From Nonomuraea thailandensis (lineage in GTDB: Bacteria > Actinomycetota > Actinomycetes > Streptosporangiales > Streptosporangiaceae), in assembly GCF_024172165.1 (NCBI RefSeq), contig NZ_JAMZEB010000002.1, forward strand, positions 9,150,501 through 9,214,500: a stretch of 64,000 nt of DNA. Reading direction: 5' to 3'. This document shows, one piece after another, positions 34,055-42,735 of this stretch. Within the stretch, counting starts at the first letter, position 1; the number at the start of each line of letters is the position of its first letter. A model generated the notes under the pieces. The model worked only from the letters and a program-made list of their open reading frames with translations, made no database searches and had not been told where the DNA came from. The position numbers and the translations under genes were made by a program.

Positions 34055-34447
34055 TTACTTCACGGTCACGGTGGCGCCGGCGCCCTCGAGGGCAGCCTTG
34101 GCCTTCTCCGCCTGCTCCTTGTTGACCTTGCCGTCGAAGACCGGCTTCGGAGCGCCGTCGACCAGGTCCTTGGCCTCCTTGAGGCCCAGGGACGTCAGGG
34201 CGCGGATCTCCTTGATGACCTGGATCTTCTTGTCACCGGCGGCCTCGAGGATGACGTCGAACTCGTCCTGCTCCTCGACGGCGGCGGCCTCGCCACCACC
34301 AGCGGCGGCGGGGGCGGCGGCAACCGCGACGGGGGCGGCGGCCTTGACGTCGAAGGTCTCCTCGAAGACCTTCACGAACTCGGAGAGCTCGAGGAGGGTC
34401 ATCTCCTTGAACGCGTCGAGCAGCTCGTCGGTGCTGAGCTTCGCCAT
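34055..34447 (-). CDS. rplL: 50S ribosomal protein L7/L12
   Basis: 130 aa. The N-terminal dimerisation domain (STDELLDAFKEMTLLELSEFV), an Ala/Pro/Gly hinge and the C-terminal factor-binding domain (EKKIQVIKEIRALTSLGLKEAKDLVDG-like) are all present. It is the multicopy stalk protein. It follows rplJ after 71 nt. Confidence 0.97.
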   Translation of the reverse strand: MAKLSTDELLDAFKEMTLLELSEFVKVFEETFDVKAAAPVAVAAAPAAAGGGEAAAVEEQDEFDVILEAAGDKKIQVIKEIRALTSLGLKEAKDLVDGAPKPVFDGKVNKEQAEKAKAALEGAGATVTVK

Positions 34448-34518
34448 GATTGATTCCTTACGTTAGGTCTTGCTGAAAACTTGGAACGGGACCGCGGTAC
34501 GTGCGGCAACCCCCGGTG

Positions 34519-35043
34519 TTACTCGCCAGCCTCGTCGCGCTTGGCACGCAGGGCCTCAGCAAGCTGGGCCATCTGCGTGGGCAGAGCGGCGAACATCGCG
34601 GCCGCGGCGCTCTGCTTGGCCTTGAGGGCACCGGCGAGCTTCGCGAGGAGAACCTCGCGGGACTCGAGGTCGGCGAGCTTGGTGATCTCGGTGGCGTCGA
34701 GCGTCTTGCCGTCGAGGACGCCGCCCTTGATCACCAGAAGGGGATTGGCCTTGGCGAAGTCACGCAGACCCTTGGCCGCCTCGACAACGTCGCCGTTGAC
34801 GAAGGCGATCGCGGTCGGACCGGCGAGCAGGCCGTCGAGGCCCGTCAGACCGGCCTCGGTGGCCGCAATCTTGGTCAGGGTGTTCTTCGCCACGGCGAAC
34901 TTCGCATTCCCACCGAGAGAGGTGCGCAGCTCCTTGAGCTGCGCGACGGTGAGACCGCGGTACTCGGTCAGAACGGCGGCCTGGCTGCCTTCGAACTCAC
35001 TCTTGAGCTCGGCAACCGCTGTCGCCTTATCCGCCCTCGCCAT
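34519..35043 (-). CDS. rplJ: 50S ribosomal protein L10
   Basis: 174 aa from the ATG at 35043 (MARADKATAVAELK), with GGAAGGAGG upstream. An in-frame extension to 35178 would read into the L10 leader and is rejected. It anchors L7/L12 dimers, and in other bacteria the L10-L12 complex represses its own leader. Confidence 0.96.
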   Translation of the reverse strand: MARADKATAVAELKSEFEGSQAAVLTEYRGLTVAQLKELRTSLGGNAKFAVAKNTLTKIAATEAGLTGLDGLLAGPTAIAFVNGDVVEAAKGLRDFAKANPLLVIKGGVLDGKTLDATEITKLADLESREVLLAKLAGALKAKQSAAAAMFAALPTQMAQLAEALRAKRDEAGE

Positions 35044-35238
35044 GGGCCTCCTTCCAGAATGTGCCGCCGGAGAAGGCCCTTGACATGAGAACAGCCCCGG
35101 CGCAGGGCGCACGGGGCTCACGCACACGGAATCAACCATGTGGGAAACTCGCATCACACCTGCGCAGGTCGCCCACATGACGTGGATCCTTCGGTCGACA
35201 GGCTCAGAGCACCCGACGACGACCGGCGGTCTTCGGCA
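35044..35238 (-). ncRNA. L10 leader (autoregulatory mRNA leader)
   Basis: The 195-nt leader begins just after the promoter with GCCGAAGACCGCCGGTC, which I recognise as the typical start of actinobacterial L10 leaders. Inside, CATGTGGG (35137-35144) pairs with CCCACATG (35172-35179). Known L10 leaders bind L10-L12 and lower rplJL expression when the complex is in excess. The exact fold was not computed. Confidence 0.65.
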
Positions 35239-35244
35239 ACGACC

Positions 35245-35273
35245 AGACTACGTGCTGGCCGCCGAGTTTCCAA
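35245..35273 (-). promoter_or_regulatory. rplJL promoter
   Basis: TTGGAA (35273-35268), a 17-nt spacer and TAGTCT (35250-35245) on the minus strand. The predicted start, near 35238, coincides with the start of the L10-leader motif. The -35 lies about 10 nt past the end of the lipoprotein gene. Confidence 0.65.
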
Positions 35274-35280
35274 ATCGTTC

Positions 35281-36102
35281 TCAGTTGGTCGTGCCCTTGG
35301 GCAGCTCGCCGACCTGGTCGGCGGGCGGGGTCTCGATGTTGACGCTCTCGTTGTAACCCTTGAAGAACAGGGTCGCGTCGAGCGTGGCGCCCTCCTTGGA
35401 GCCGTTCAGCGCGAGCTTGCGCGGCAGCCCGTCGGCCGCCACCCAGATGTCGAACTTCACGTCCTTCAGCTCCGCCAGGTTCTTCCGGGCCTGCTCCTGC
35501 TGCTCCGCGGGCAGCTGCTGCACGGCCACCTCCACGGGGAAGGTGCCGCTGTAGTGCGTGGCGTCCTCGCCGTTGACGCTCTCGGTCCCGACCGACTTCA
35601 CGTCCTGCGACGCCGTGACGAGCTTCGTCACGCTGGCGAGGTCGAACTGCTGGATCTGGCCGAGGTACTGGTTCACCTCGCCGGCGTGACCCGTGTCGCT
35701 CAGCGAGACCTTGATCCACGGCTTGGTGTTGCCCAGGAAGTCGTTGAGCGCCTGGACCTTCACATAGACGGTGTCGCCCTGGAGCACCGCCCGCACCCCG
35801 CCGGGGACGCTGCGGCCTCCCATGTCGACGGTGTCCAGGGTCACGTCGGCGGCGAGCTGCGGCTTGCTCTGGTAGAGCATGCGGCCCTGCACCTTGCCTG
35901 AGCCCTCCTGCGGGTGCGCGACGTTCACCACGGCGTCGACCGTGTAGCTGGTGACCTCGGCCGTCTTCTGCGCGGCCTGCGCGAGCACCTCCGAGGCGGC
36001 CAGGTTGACCTGGATGGGCTGGGCGTTCGATCCACAACCGGCGACCGCCGCCACCACGAGCGCGGCTCCAGCCGCGGTCATACTTATCGTGCGCTTCAGC
36101 AT
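35281..36102 (-). CDS. LppX/LprAFG-family lipoprotein
   Basis: 273 aa. A lipoprotein signal peptide ends in the lipobox AVAGC (Cys near residue 23). The mature part has the LppX_LprAFG pattern: EVLAQAAQKTAEVTSYTVDA, then LYQSKPQLAADVTLDTVDMGG, WIKVSLSD, and a late FDIWVAADGLPRKLAL. Family members are periplasmic-side lipid or lipoglycan carriers attached to the membrane. It sits alone between the rplA and rplJ units. Confidence 0.87.
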   Translation of the reverse strand: MLKRTISMTAAGAALVVAAVAGCGSNAQPIQVNLAASEVLAQAAQKTAEVTSYTVDAVVNVAHPQEGSGKVQGRMLYQSKPQLAADVTLDTVDMGGRSVPGGVRAVLQGDTVYVKVQALNDFLGNTKPWIKVSLSDTGHAGEVNQYLGQIQQFDLASVTKLVTASQDVKSVGTESVNGEDATHYSGTFPVEVAVQQLPAEQQEQARKNLAELKDVKFDIWVAADGLPRKLALNGSKEGATLDATLFFKGYNESVNIETPPADQVGELPKGTTN

Positions 36103-36451
36103 GCTTTGACCCTACGTTTAAGTTTCCGGGTCATGGCGTCTTCCCCGCACAATTAGGGGAAAACCCAGGGTTAACCCTCACCCGGTCTGCACATCTCCCA
36201 CACATCCACCGTACGCCGCCGGCCCGTACCCGCTCTCACCGGCTGTCGGCCACCGACGACGTCGCCTCCGCGCCGGGCCCCTGCACGTCCCCAGGCCCCC
36301 GCCACGCCCTCGCGCGTCTCCGCACCGCTCGACTGGCGGCTGGGCGTCTCCACGCCGCCGAGGACGCCCCCGGGCCCATGCGCCACCCCGACACGAGAAC
36401 GCCCCCGCCCGAACGAATCGGGCGGGGGCGTTCGACGACCAAGCCTGAGGC
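36103..36451. other. Gap between LppX-like gene and rplA
   Basis: 349 nt without a gene. It contains the rplA terminator (36397-36433), a perfect 12-bp palindrome AGGGTTAACCCT (36167-36178) that may be an operator for the lipoprotein gene, and a GC-rich remainder with no recognised feature. Confidence 0.5.
36397..36433 (-). terminator. Terminator of rplK-rplA
   Basis: A perfect 16-bp stem: GAACGCCCCCGCCCGA (36397-36412) against TCGGGCGGGGGCGTTC (36418-36433), 5-nt loop, 18 nt past the rplA stop. Confidence 0.85.
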
Positions 36452-37171
36452 TCAGGCCTCCAGCTCAGCCGTGAGCCCACGCGTGACGTTGGGGTCGACC
36501 GGAACGCCCGGCCCCATCGTCGTCGAGAAGGTGACCTTCTTCAGGTAACGGCCCTTGGCCGCCGACGGCTTGAGACGCAGCACCTCGTCCAGCGCGGCAG
36601 CGTAGTTCTCGATGAGCTGACGCTCGTCGAACGACGTCTTGCCGATGATGAAGTGCAGGTTGGCCTGCCGGTCGGTACGGAACTCGATCTTGCCGCCCTT
36701 GATCTCCGTCACGGCCTTGGCGACGTCGGGCGTCACCGTGCCGGTCTTCGGGTTGGGCATGAGACCACGCGGACCGAGCACGCGGCCGAGGCGGCCGACC
36801 TTGCCCATCAGGTCGGGCGTGGCCACGACGGCGTCGAACTCGTTGAGCCGGTTGCCCTTGGCGATCTCGTCGATCAGCTCGTCGGCGCCGACGATGTCGG
36901 CGCCCGCCTCGCGGGCAGCCTCGGCACGGTCACCGGTCGCGAAGACCAGGACCCGGGCGGTCTTGCCGGTGCCGTGCGGGAGGTTGACCGTGCCGCGCAC
37001 GATCTGGTCGGCCTTGCGAGGGTCGACGCCCAGCCGGAGAGCGACCTCCACGGTCGAGTCGAACTTGGTGGTCGACGTCTCCTTGGCCAGCTTCGCGGCC
37101 TCTACGGGCGAGTAGAGCTTGTCGCGGTCGACCTTGGCGGCCGCGTCTTTGTGCGCCTTGCTGCGCTGCAT
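36452..37171 (-). CDS. rplA: 50S ribosomal protein L1
   Basis: 239 aa. L1-stalk protein. Conserved features are KFDSTVEVALRLGVDPRKADQ, GRVLGPRGLMPNPKTGTV and VTFSTTMGPGVPVD. It follows rplK after 67 nt. Confidence 0.97.
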   Translation of the reverse strand: MQRSKAHKDAAAKVDRDKLYSPVEAAKLAKETSTTKFDSTVEVALRLGVDPRKADQIVRGTVNLPHGTGKTARVLVFATGDRAEAAREAGADIVGADELIDEIAKGNRLNEFDAVVATPDLMGKVGRLGRVLGPRGLMPNPKTGTVTPDVAKAVTEIKGGKIEFRTDRQANLHFIIGKTSFDERQLIENYAAALDEVLRLKPSAAKGRYLKKVTFSTTMGPGVPVDPNVTRGLTAELEA

Positions 37172-37238
37172 TCTTGACTCCTAGTGGTGTCCGGGCCGCG
37201 TCTCACGGCGGCCCTCCCACGAACTGCTGGGAAAGGTC

Positions 37239-37670
37239 TTACTCGGCGACGGTGATGCCCATCGACCGGGCGGTGCCGGCGATGATCTTCTCGGCCGCCT
37301 CGATGTCGTTGGCGTTGAGGTCGGGCATCTTCGTCTCGGCGATGCTGCGCAGCTGCTCACGGCTGAGCTTGCCCACCTTGTCGCGGTGCGGGACCGCGCT
37401 GCCCTTGTCGAGACCCAGGGCCTTCTTGATCAGCTCAGGCGCCGGCGGCGTCTTCGTGACGAAGGTGAAGCTGCGGTCTTCGAAAATGGTGATCTCAACG
37501 GGGATGATGTTGCCCCGCTGGGCCTCCGTCGCAGCGTTGTACTGCTTGACGAAGTCCATGATGTTGACGCCGTGGGGACCGAGGGCGGTACCCACCGGCG
37601 GAGCCGGCGTGGCCTGGCCGGCCGGGAGCTGCACCTTGACGAGTGCGGCGATTTTCTTCTTCGGAGGCAT
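37239..37670 (-). CDS. rplK: 50S ribosomal protein L11
   Basis: 143 aa. It binds the GTPase-associated centre of 23S rRNA. The Pro-rich N-terminal linker PAPPVGTALGPHGVNIMDFV, where thiopeptides act, is conserved. It lies downstream of nusG, separated by 120 nt with hairpins. Confidence 0.97.
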   Translation of the reverse strand: MPPKKKIAALVKVQLPAGQATPAPPVGTALGPHGVNIMDFVKQYNAATEAQRGNIIPVEITIFEDRSFTFVTKTPPAPELIKKALGLDKGSAVPHRDKVGKLSREQLRSIAETKMPDLNANDIEAAEKIIAGTARSMGITVAE

Positions 37671-37700
37671 TTGTCCTTCTCCGGGTCCTGATTGCGTTGC

Positions 37701-37761
37701 GTCCGGCCCGTAGGATTGCGGGCCCGGACATGTCGGAGGCCGCCCTCGCGATAAGGCGGCC
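37701..37761 (-). terminator. Two hairpins between nusG and rplK
   Basis: GGCCGCC (37738-37744) pairs with GGCGGCC (37755-37761). GTCCGGCCCG (37701-37710) pairs with CGGGCCCGGAC (37719-37729) with one bulge. They probably attenuate read-through from secE-nusG into rplK. Confidence 0.5.
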
Positions 37762-37790
37762 GACCGAACGTCTAAGTGTAGGTGATCGTC

Positions 37791-38567
37791 TTAGATCTTC
37801 GAGACCTGGTTGAACGAGAGCTCCACCGGGGTCTCCCGACCGAAGATCGACACGAGCACCTTGAGCTTCTGCGACTCGGGGCTGATCTCGCTCACCGAGG
37901 CGGGCAGCGTGGCGAAGGGGCCGTCCATGACCGTGACGGACTCGCCGATCTCGAACTCGACCGTGGGGCCGCTGGCGGCCTTCGTCGTGGTCTTCTTGGC
38001 CTCCTCGGTCGGCTCGGGCGCCAGCAGCTTGGCGACCTCGTCGAGGCTGAGCGGGCTCGGCTTGTTGGACAGGCCCACGAAGCCGGTCACGCCGGGCGTG
38101 TTGCGCACGGCGGCCCAGGACTCGTCGGTCAGCTCCATGCGCACCAGCACGTAGCCGGGCAGCACGCGCTCCTTGACCGGCACCTTCTTGCCGCTCTTGA
38201 ACTCCTGGACGGTGTGCGTCGGCACCTCGACCTGGTAGATGTAGTCCTCCATGTTGAGCGACACGTTGCGGCTCTCGATGTTGGACTTCACGCGGTTCTC
38301 GTAACCGGCGTAGGAGTGGATGACGTACCACTCGCCGGGAAGACCGCGCAGCGAGCTCTTGAACTCCTCGACAGGGTCGACGTCGGGAAGCACCGATTCG
38401 TCCTCGACAGTGGCCGCCTCGTCCTCGGCAGCCTCGTCGCTCTCCTCGAGCTCGGACTCGGCCTCAGCCTCTTCCAGAGCCGCCTCGGCGGACTCCTCAG
38501 TGGCCTCTTCCAGCTCGTCGCCCCACTCGTCGCGGGACTCGTCCGCCGGAAATGAAGACTCGGACAC
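37791..38567 (-). CDS. nusG: Transcription termination/antitermination protein NusG
   Basis: 258 aa from the GTG at 38567 (VSESSFPADESRD), with GAGGAAG upstream. A highly acidic N-terminal extension of about 75 residues (Glu/Ala-rich) precedes the NGN domain (EWYVIHSYAGYENRVKSNI, KVPVKERVLPGYVLVRM) and the C-terminal KOW domain (IGESVTVMDGPFATLPA). The extension is common in actinobacteria and absent from E. coli NusG. A short Thr/Lys/Ala linker splits NGN and KOW. Confidence 0.96.
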   Translation of the reverse strand: MSESSFPADESRDEWGDELEEATEESAEAALEEAEAESELEESDEAAEDEAATVEDESVLPDVDPVEEFKSSLRGLPGEWYVIHSYAGYENRVKSNIESRNVSLNMEDYIYQVEVPTHTVQEFKSGKKVPVKERVLPGYVLVRMELTDESWAAVRNTPGVTGFVGLSNKPSPLSLDEVAKLLAPEPTEEAKKTTTKAASGPTVEFEIGESVTVMDGPFATLPASVSEISPESQKLKVLVSIFGRETPVELSFNQVSKI

Positions 38568-38636
38568 GGTGACTCTTCCTCTTTCGTGGTTTCGAATGGC
38601 GACTCCGTCAGGCGACCCCACCCGTCGGTGTCTCGG

Positions 38637-38891
38637 TCAGGATCCGCCGAAGATGCGGAGGACCGCCCATCCCAGGGCGCTGTCGAGCCCGTACACGATC
38701 GCAACCATGATCAGAACGAATATCAGAACGACCGTGGTGTAGGTGATGAGATCCTTGCGTGTCGGCCAGATGACCTTACGAAGCTCGTTGACGACCTGCC
38801 GGTAGAAGAGGGCAGGAGAAGTGCGGGTCTTCTTCTCGCCACTAGGCTTGTCTGCGGTCTCGCCGCGCGTGTCGATCGCCACAGTCCTCAC
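38637..38891 (-). CDS. secE: Preprotein translocase subunit SecE
   Basis: 84 aa from the GTG at 38891; TTG at 38909 and GTG at 38882 are alternatives, and none has a clear ribosome site. It is the short actinobacterial form: the amphipathic segment FYRQVVNELRKVIWPTRKDL, then one membrane helix (TTVVLIFVLIMVAIVYGLD). It clamps SecY. nusG follows after 69 nt. Confidence 0.9.
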   Translation of the reverse strand: MRTVAIDTRGETADKPSGEKKTRTSPALFYRQVVNELRKVIWPTRKDLITYTTVVLIFVLIMVAIVYGLDSALGWAVLRIFGGS

Positions 38892-38959
38892 CTGATCCGT
38901 CGTATCCAACGCAGTCTTGCGGCGCGCTTACACGCCTATTGTTGCGCGGACCGCACTCG

Positions 38960-39032
38960 CAGGGCACGAGGGACTCGAACCCCCAACCGCCGGTTTTGGA
39001 GACCGGTGCGCTACCAATTGCGCCAGTGCCCT
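38960..39032 (-). tRNA. tRNA-Trp (CCA)
   Basis: 73 nt. The acceptor stem AGGGCAC/GTGCCCT gives seven pairs with discriminator G. The anticodon arm CCGGT-CTCCAAA-ACCGG gives anticodon CCA. The T-arm includes GTTCGAGTC. The terminal CCA is not encoded. Position upstream of secE-nusG is the usual actinobacterial arrangement. Confidence 0.97.
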
Positions 39033-39189
39033 ATGTCGTCAACCACACTACCCTGATCGACTCACTGCCTGGACCGAACCGCTCGCCGACATGCGGCGGA
39101 AGGACCAGGCGAAAGCATACGGGTGATTGCCCGCCACGTCGAACCAAAACCTGATCGCCCAGGTCACGCCCCCATGGGAGCATGGAGGC

Positions 39190-40398
39190 ATGTCCACCCG
39201 ATCCCGCATCTCCGCGAGAATTTCCGCGATTTCCGAGTCCGCAACCCTCGCCGTGGACGCCAAGGCCAAGGCGATGAAGGCGGCAGGGCGCCCCGTCATC
39301 GGCTTCGGCGCGGGCGAGCCAGACTTCCCGACGCCCGGGTACATCGTCGAGGCGGCGATCGAGGCGGCCCGCGACCCGCGCTTCCACAAGTACACGCCCG
39401 CGGGCGGCCTCCCGGAGCTGAAGCAGGCGATCGCCGCCAAGACCCGGCGCGACTCCGGCTACGCCGCCGAGGCCTCGCAGGTGCTGGTCACCAACGGCGG
39501 CAAGCAGGCGGTGTACGAGGCGTTCGCGACGCTGCTCGACCCGGGCGACGAGGTGCTGGTCGTCGCCCCGTACTGGACGACCTACCCCGAGGCGGTCAAG
39601 CTGGCGGGCGGCGTGCAGGTGGACGTCGTGACCGACGAGTCCACCGGCTACCTCGCGAGCGTGGACCAGCTCGAGGCCGCGCGCACCGAGCGGACGAAGG
39701 TGCTGCTGTTCGTCTCGCCGTCCAACCCGACGGGCGCCGTCCACTCGCGCGAGGAGACGGTGGCGATCGGCCGCTGGGCGGCCCGGCACGGCCTGTGGGT
39801 CGTCACCGACGAGATCTACGAGCACCTCGTGTACGGCGGCGCCGAGTTCACCAGCATCGCCACGGCCGTCCCCGAGCTGGGCGACCGGGTGGTGATCCTC
39901 AACGGCGTGGCCAAGACGTACGCGATGACGGGCTGGCGCGTGGGCTGGCTGATCGGCCCGTCCGACGTGGTCAAGGCCGCGACGAACCTGCAGTCGCACG
40001 CCACCTCCAACGTCTCCAACGTCGCCCAGATGGCGGCACTGGCGGCGGTGTCGGGCGACCTGTCGGCGGTGGCGGAGATGCGGGCCGCCTTCGACCGGCG
40101 CCGGCAGGCGATGGTGCGGATGCTCAACGACATCCCCGGCGTCCTCTGCCCCGAGCCGAAGGGGGCGTTCTACGCGTACCCGTCGGTCAAGGAGCTGATC
40201 GGCAAGGAGCTGCGGGGCAGGCGGCCGCAGTCGTCCGCCGAGCTGGCGGAGCTGATCCTGGAGGAGGCCGAGGTCGCCGTCGTGCCGGGTGAGGCTTTCG
40301 GCACCCCGGGTTACTTCAGGCTGTCCTACGCGCTGGGTGACGACGATCTGGCCGAGGGCGTCAGCCGGCTGGGCAAGCTGCTCGCCGAGGCGCGCTAG
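39190..40398 (+). CDS. PLP-dependent aminotransferase, aspartate type (class I)
   Basis: 402 aa from the ATG at 39190 (GGGAG 9 nt upstream). Fold type I: IGFGAGEPDFPTPG near the start, FVSPSNPTGAV with the conserved Asn, TDEIYEHLVYGG, and the PLP Lys at about 242 in NGVAKTYAMTGWRVGW. GYFRLSYAL holds the C-terminal carboxylate-binding Arg. It probably interconverts aspartate and glutamate. The stop overlaps a convergent lipoprotein gene by 4 nt. Confidence 0.93.
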   Translation: MSTRSRISARISAISESATLAVDAKAKAMKAAGRPVIGFGAGEPDFPTPGYIVEAAIEAARDPRFHKYTPAGGLPELKQAIAAKTRRDSGYAAEASQVLVTNGGKQAVYEAFATLLDPGDEVLVVAPYWTTYPEAVKLAGGVQVDVVTDESTGYLASVDQLEAARTERTKVLLFVSPSNPTGAVHSREETVAIGRWAARHGLWVVTDEIYEHLVYGGAEFTSIATAVPELGDRVVILNGVAKTYAMTGWRVGWLIGPSDVVKAATNLQSHATSNVSNVAQMAALAAVSGDLSAVAEMRAAFDRRRQAMVRMLNDIPGVLCPEPKGAFYAYPSVKELIGKELRGRRPQSSAELAELILEEAEVAVVPGEAFGTPGYFRLSYALGDDDLAEGVSRLGKLLAEAR

Positions 40399-40910
40399 GC
40401 GGTGAAGGTGATGTCGGCGGCGATCGGCCTGATGTCGTCGGCGAGGCCGGGCGTCGCCCCGACGTAGACGGCGGTGCCCGGCCGCTCCAGCCACATGAAG
40501 CTGCGCACGCCCGTCCGCGTGGTCCAGCGCAGCGCGGGCTTGCCCTGGTACGCCGTCAGCGTCGACCTGGCGACCAGCGTGGCGAACTGCTCGGCCGCCC
40601 GCACCCCGCACACCACGCCGACGTACATGCGCTCGTCGTTGTCGCTCCAGATGCGGCCCTCGACCTTGAGCGGCCGGGTCAGCGAGTCGAGCCGGCCGAA
40701 CGTGCCGGCCGGGGTGAGACCCGCGGGCGAGGCCGGCACCCGCACGCCGGTGTCGCCGCAGGACAGCTCGATCGTGTCGCCGCTGCCGGTGATGGCCGGC
40801 TTGGGTTGCGGCGGGATGCTCGAAGGCTCCCGCGCCCCGTCACGACCACCGCCCCCGCCGCCGCACGCCGCGAGCGTGAGCATGAGGAGAACCGCCGCCA
40901 ACCGCCGCAT
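40395..40910 (-). CDS. Lipoprotein with WLERPG-type C-terminal domain
   Basis: 171 aa. The lipobox LAAC is followed by a Gly run. The C-terminal half has GKPALRW, MWLERPGTAVYV and LADDIRPIAADI, closely matching the end of the next gene upstream (WLERPGTGAWIRV ... SELVAIAASV). These are tandem paralogues of unknown function. It converges on the aminotransferase with a 4-nt overlap. Confidence 0.75.
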   Translation of the reverse strand: MRRLAAVLLMLTLAACGGGGGGRDGAREPSSIPPQPKPAITGSGDTIELSCGDTGVRVPASPAGLTPAGTFGRLDSLTRPLKVEGRIWSDNDERMYVGVVCGVRAAEQFATLVARSTLTAYQGKPALRWTTRTGVRSFMWLERPGTAVYVGATPGLADDIRPIAADITFTA

Positions 40911-40950
40911 CGACCCCCCATGAGAGTGCGTGTAACCAGGGAAAAGGCCC

Positions 40951-41568
40951 CTAGTCTCCTACAGGAGCTTTGACCGAGGCGGCAATTGCGACGAGTTCGC
41001 TGCTCAGGGAGTCGCTGACGCGGATCCACGCGCCTGTACCCGGGCGTTCGAGCCAGGCGATCACGCGCCCGCCGCCGGGGTGCCTGCCGACCATGGCGGG
41101 CCTGCCGCGCACGGTGGTCGCGCGGGCGTCCAGCACGGTGATCCGCCTGCGGTAGGCGCCCCAGTCGGTGGCTACCGTACCGTGCTCCACCTGGACCTCG
41201 ACGAGCCTGCTCGCCGTGCCGAACGTGGCCCGGGCGGCCGTCGCGGTGACCCTGCCGCCGCCGCGCGCGAGCCCTTCCGGCAGGTACGTGAGCCAGAAGC
41301 CGTCGGAGACGACCCAGAGCGCGCCGGGACCCGCGGCGCGGACGGGGCCCGGATGCGCCGCCGCGGCGGCGGCCGGCCGGTCGGGCTCCGTGCCGGGCGC
41401 GGGCTCGACCTGGCGGGGCGCGGGCGCGGGGGTCGGGACGGCGGCGCGCGGCAGGCGTCCGAAGCCCGAGGAGAACAGGCCGTAGATGACCAGGGCCGTG
41501 ACTCCGAACGCCAGCATCGCGAGCGCCGCCCGCCATCCCTGGCCGATGTGGTGCCCCTCGGGGATCAT
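40951..41568 (-). CDS. Single-pass membrane protein with WLERPG-type domain
   Basis: 205 aa from the ATG at 41568. One N-terminal helix (AALAMLAFGVTALVIYGLF), a Pro/Ala-rich linker, then an exported domain with WLTYLPEGLARGG, VRGRPAMVGRHPGGG and IAWLERPGTGAWI. YLPEGLA and the C-terminal pattern recur in the gene upstream. Function unknown; probably part of a sigma/anti-sigma-like envelope cluster. Confidence 0.72.
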   Translation of the reverse strand: MIPEGHHIGQGWRAALAMLAFGVTALVIYGLFSSGFGRLPRAAVPTPAPAPRQVEPAPGTEPDRPAAAAAAHPGPVRAAGPGALWVVSDGFWLTYLPEGLARGGGRVTATAARATFGTASRLVEVQVEHGTVATDWGAYRRRITVLDARATTVRGRPAMVGRHPGGGRVIAWLERPGTGAWIRVSDSLSSELVAIAASVKAPVGD

Positions 41569-41610
41569 GCATCCTTGATATCCCACCGGGTCCCGTCGGC
41601 ACCGTGCGTT

Positions 41611-42288
41611 TCAGCCGCTCTCGCGGACACCTCTCGCGATCTTCTTCAGCTCCTCGGCGGCGTCGATCTCCTCGGCGTACTCGGGGCTGACGCACAGCTC
41701 GACGGCCAGGCCCGGCCGCAGCTCCCAGACGATCGTGGGGGTGCCGCCCTCGGTTCCGTACGGGACGACCTCGCCGTCCCGGGACACCGCGGCCAGGCGC
41801 GCCTGCCTGCCGTTCACGTCCACGACCTCGGTCCCCTCCCCGGGCAGGGGGCCGGCGCGCTCGAAGGCGGACTCGCCGTGGAACACGACGAGCTGCACGA
41901 AGCGGCGGCCGGTCGCGTCGCCGAGCTTGTCGAAGGCGGCGACGTAGCTCGCCGGGGGGACCACCGGACCGGGGCCGGGCTCCCGGATCCAGGCCAGGCC
42001 CTCGGGCAGGTACTCCATGCGGACGCCGGCGAACTCGCGGGGACCGCTCGGCGATCCGGTCACGACGGCGCGGCCGGCGGCCTCCCCCGCGCCCGCGGGG
42101 CCGGCCAGGCTCATCGCCACCGGCACTGCCGCGGCGACCGCCGCCGTGAGGAGCGCCGCGCCCGCCGCGCGGAAGCGGATCACCCGGGCACGGTGCCTGC
42201 GGCGTACGGCCCCGCCCAGACCGGGTGCGGCCCGCACGCCGGAGACGTGCGCCGCCATGGCGGCGGCGAGGTCGTCCTCGATCGTCAT
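41611..42288 (-). CDS. Membrane protein encoded with an ECF sigma gene; same exported domain
   Basis: 225 aa. A ~40-residue cytoplasmic N-terminus (MTIEDDLAAAMAAHVSGVRA), one helix (AAGAALLTAAVAAAVPVAM), then an exported domain with RMEYLPEGLAWI, VNGRQARLAAV and IVWELRPGLAVELCVS. It starts 4 nt after the broken sigma gene's stop, the position of an anti-sigma factor, but no zinc anti-sigma motif is seen. It belongs to the same domain family as its two downstream neighbours. Confidence 0.75.
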   Translation of the reverse strand: MTIEDDLAAAMAAHVSGVRAAPGLGGAVRRRHRARVIRFRAAGAALLTAAVAAAVPVAMSLAGPAGAGEAAGRAVVTGSPSGPREFAGVRMEYLPEGLAWIREPGPGPVVPPASYVAAFDKLGDATGRRFVQLVVFHGESAFERAGPLPGEGTEVVDVNGRQARLAAVSRDGEVVPYGTEGGTPTIVWELRPGLAVELCVSPEYAEEIDAAEELKKIARGVRESG

Positions 42289-42292
42289 CTCG

Positions 42293-42672
42293 TCACTCCC
42301 TCTGAGACGTCCAGGTTTCGCGGATCCTGGCCAGCCCTCGCGCCGCCTGTCTCTTGACGCTTCCGACCGAGCAGCCGAGCAGGGCCGCGGCGGCCTGCTC
42401 GGACCGGTCCTCCCAGTACCGGTGATCTCGCGGACGACCTTGCGCCGCCGTGACCTGCTGATGGCCGCGTTCACCACGGCCTTGCGCGCGTACGCCTCGG
42501 GGTTGTCGCGCCTGATGCGGGTCCAGTGGCGGCAGACCTTCTCCAGCGCGTGCTGGACCAGGTCCTCGGCGTCGTGCCTGCTCGCCCCGCAGACCAGCGT
42601 CGCGGTACGCAGGAGCGAGGTGCCGCACGCGGCGAGGAACTCGTCGAAGGCCGCTTCGTCGTCGTCTGTCAT
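42293..42672 (-). pseudogene. SigE-type ECF sigma factor, internally deleted and frameshifted
   Basis: The ATG at 42672 opens a normal sigma region 2: EFLAACGTSLLRTATLVCG, HDAEDLVQHALEKVCRHW, NPEAYARKAVVNAAISRSRRRKVVREI. At about 42419-42424 the reading jumps, in another frame, straight into region 4: YWEDRSEQAAAALLGCSVGSVKRQAARGLARIRETW, stop at 42293. The linker and the LPxRQR start of region 4 (about 40 residues by comparison with the family) are missing, and the loss is not a multiple of three. As written, no full sigma factor can be made. A sequencing or assembly deletion is the alternative. Confidence 0.8.
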
Positions 42673-42735
42673 CAGCGAGGGTCCCCTTTCGCCCTCCCCA
42701 ACGCGCGAACCCGGCCGGAGGTTGAGTGGCAAGAT

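Noticed and set aside
35044..35178. Extended rplJ reading frame upstream of 35043
   Set aside because: It reads through the L10 leader; the conserved L10 N-terminus and the GGAAGGAGG site place the start at 35043.
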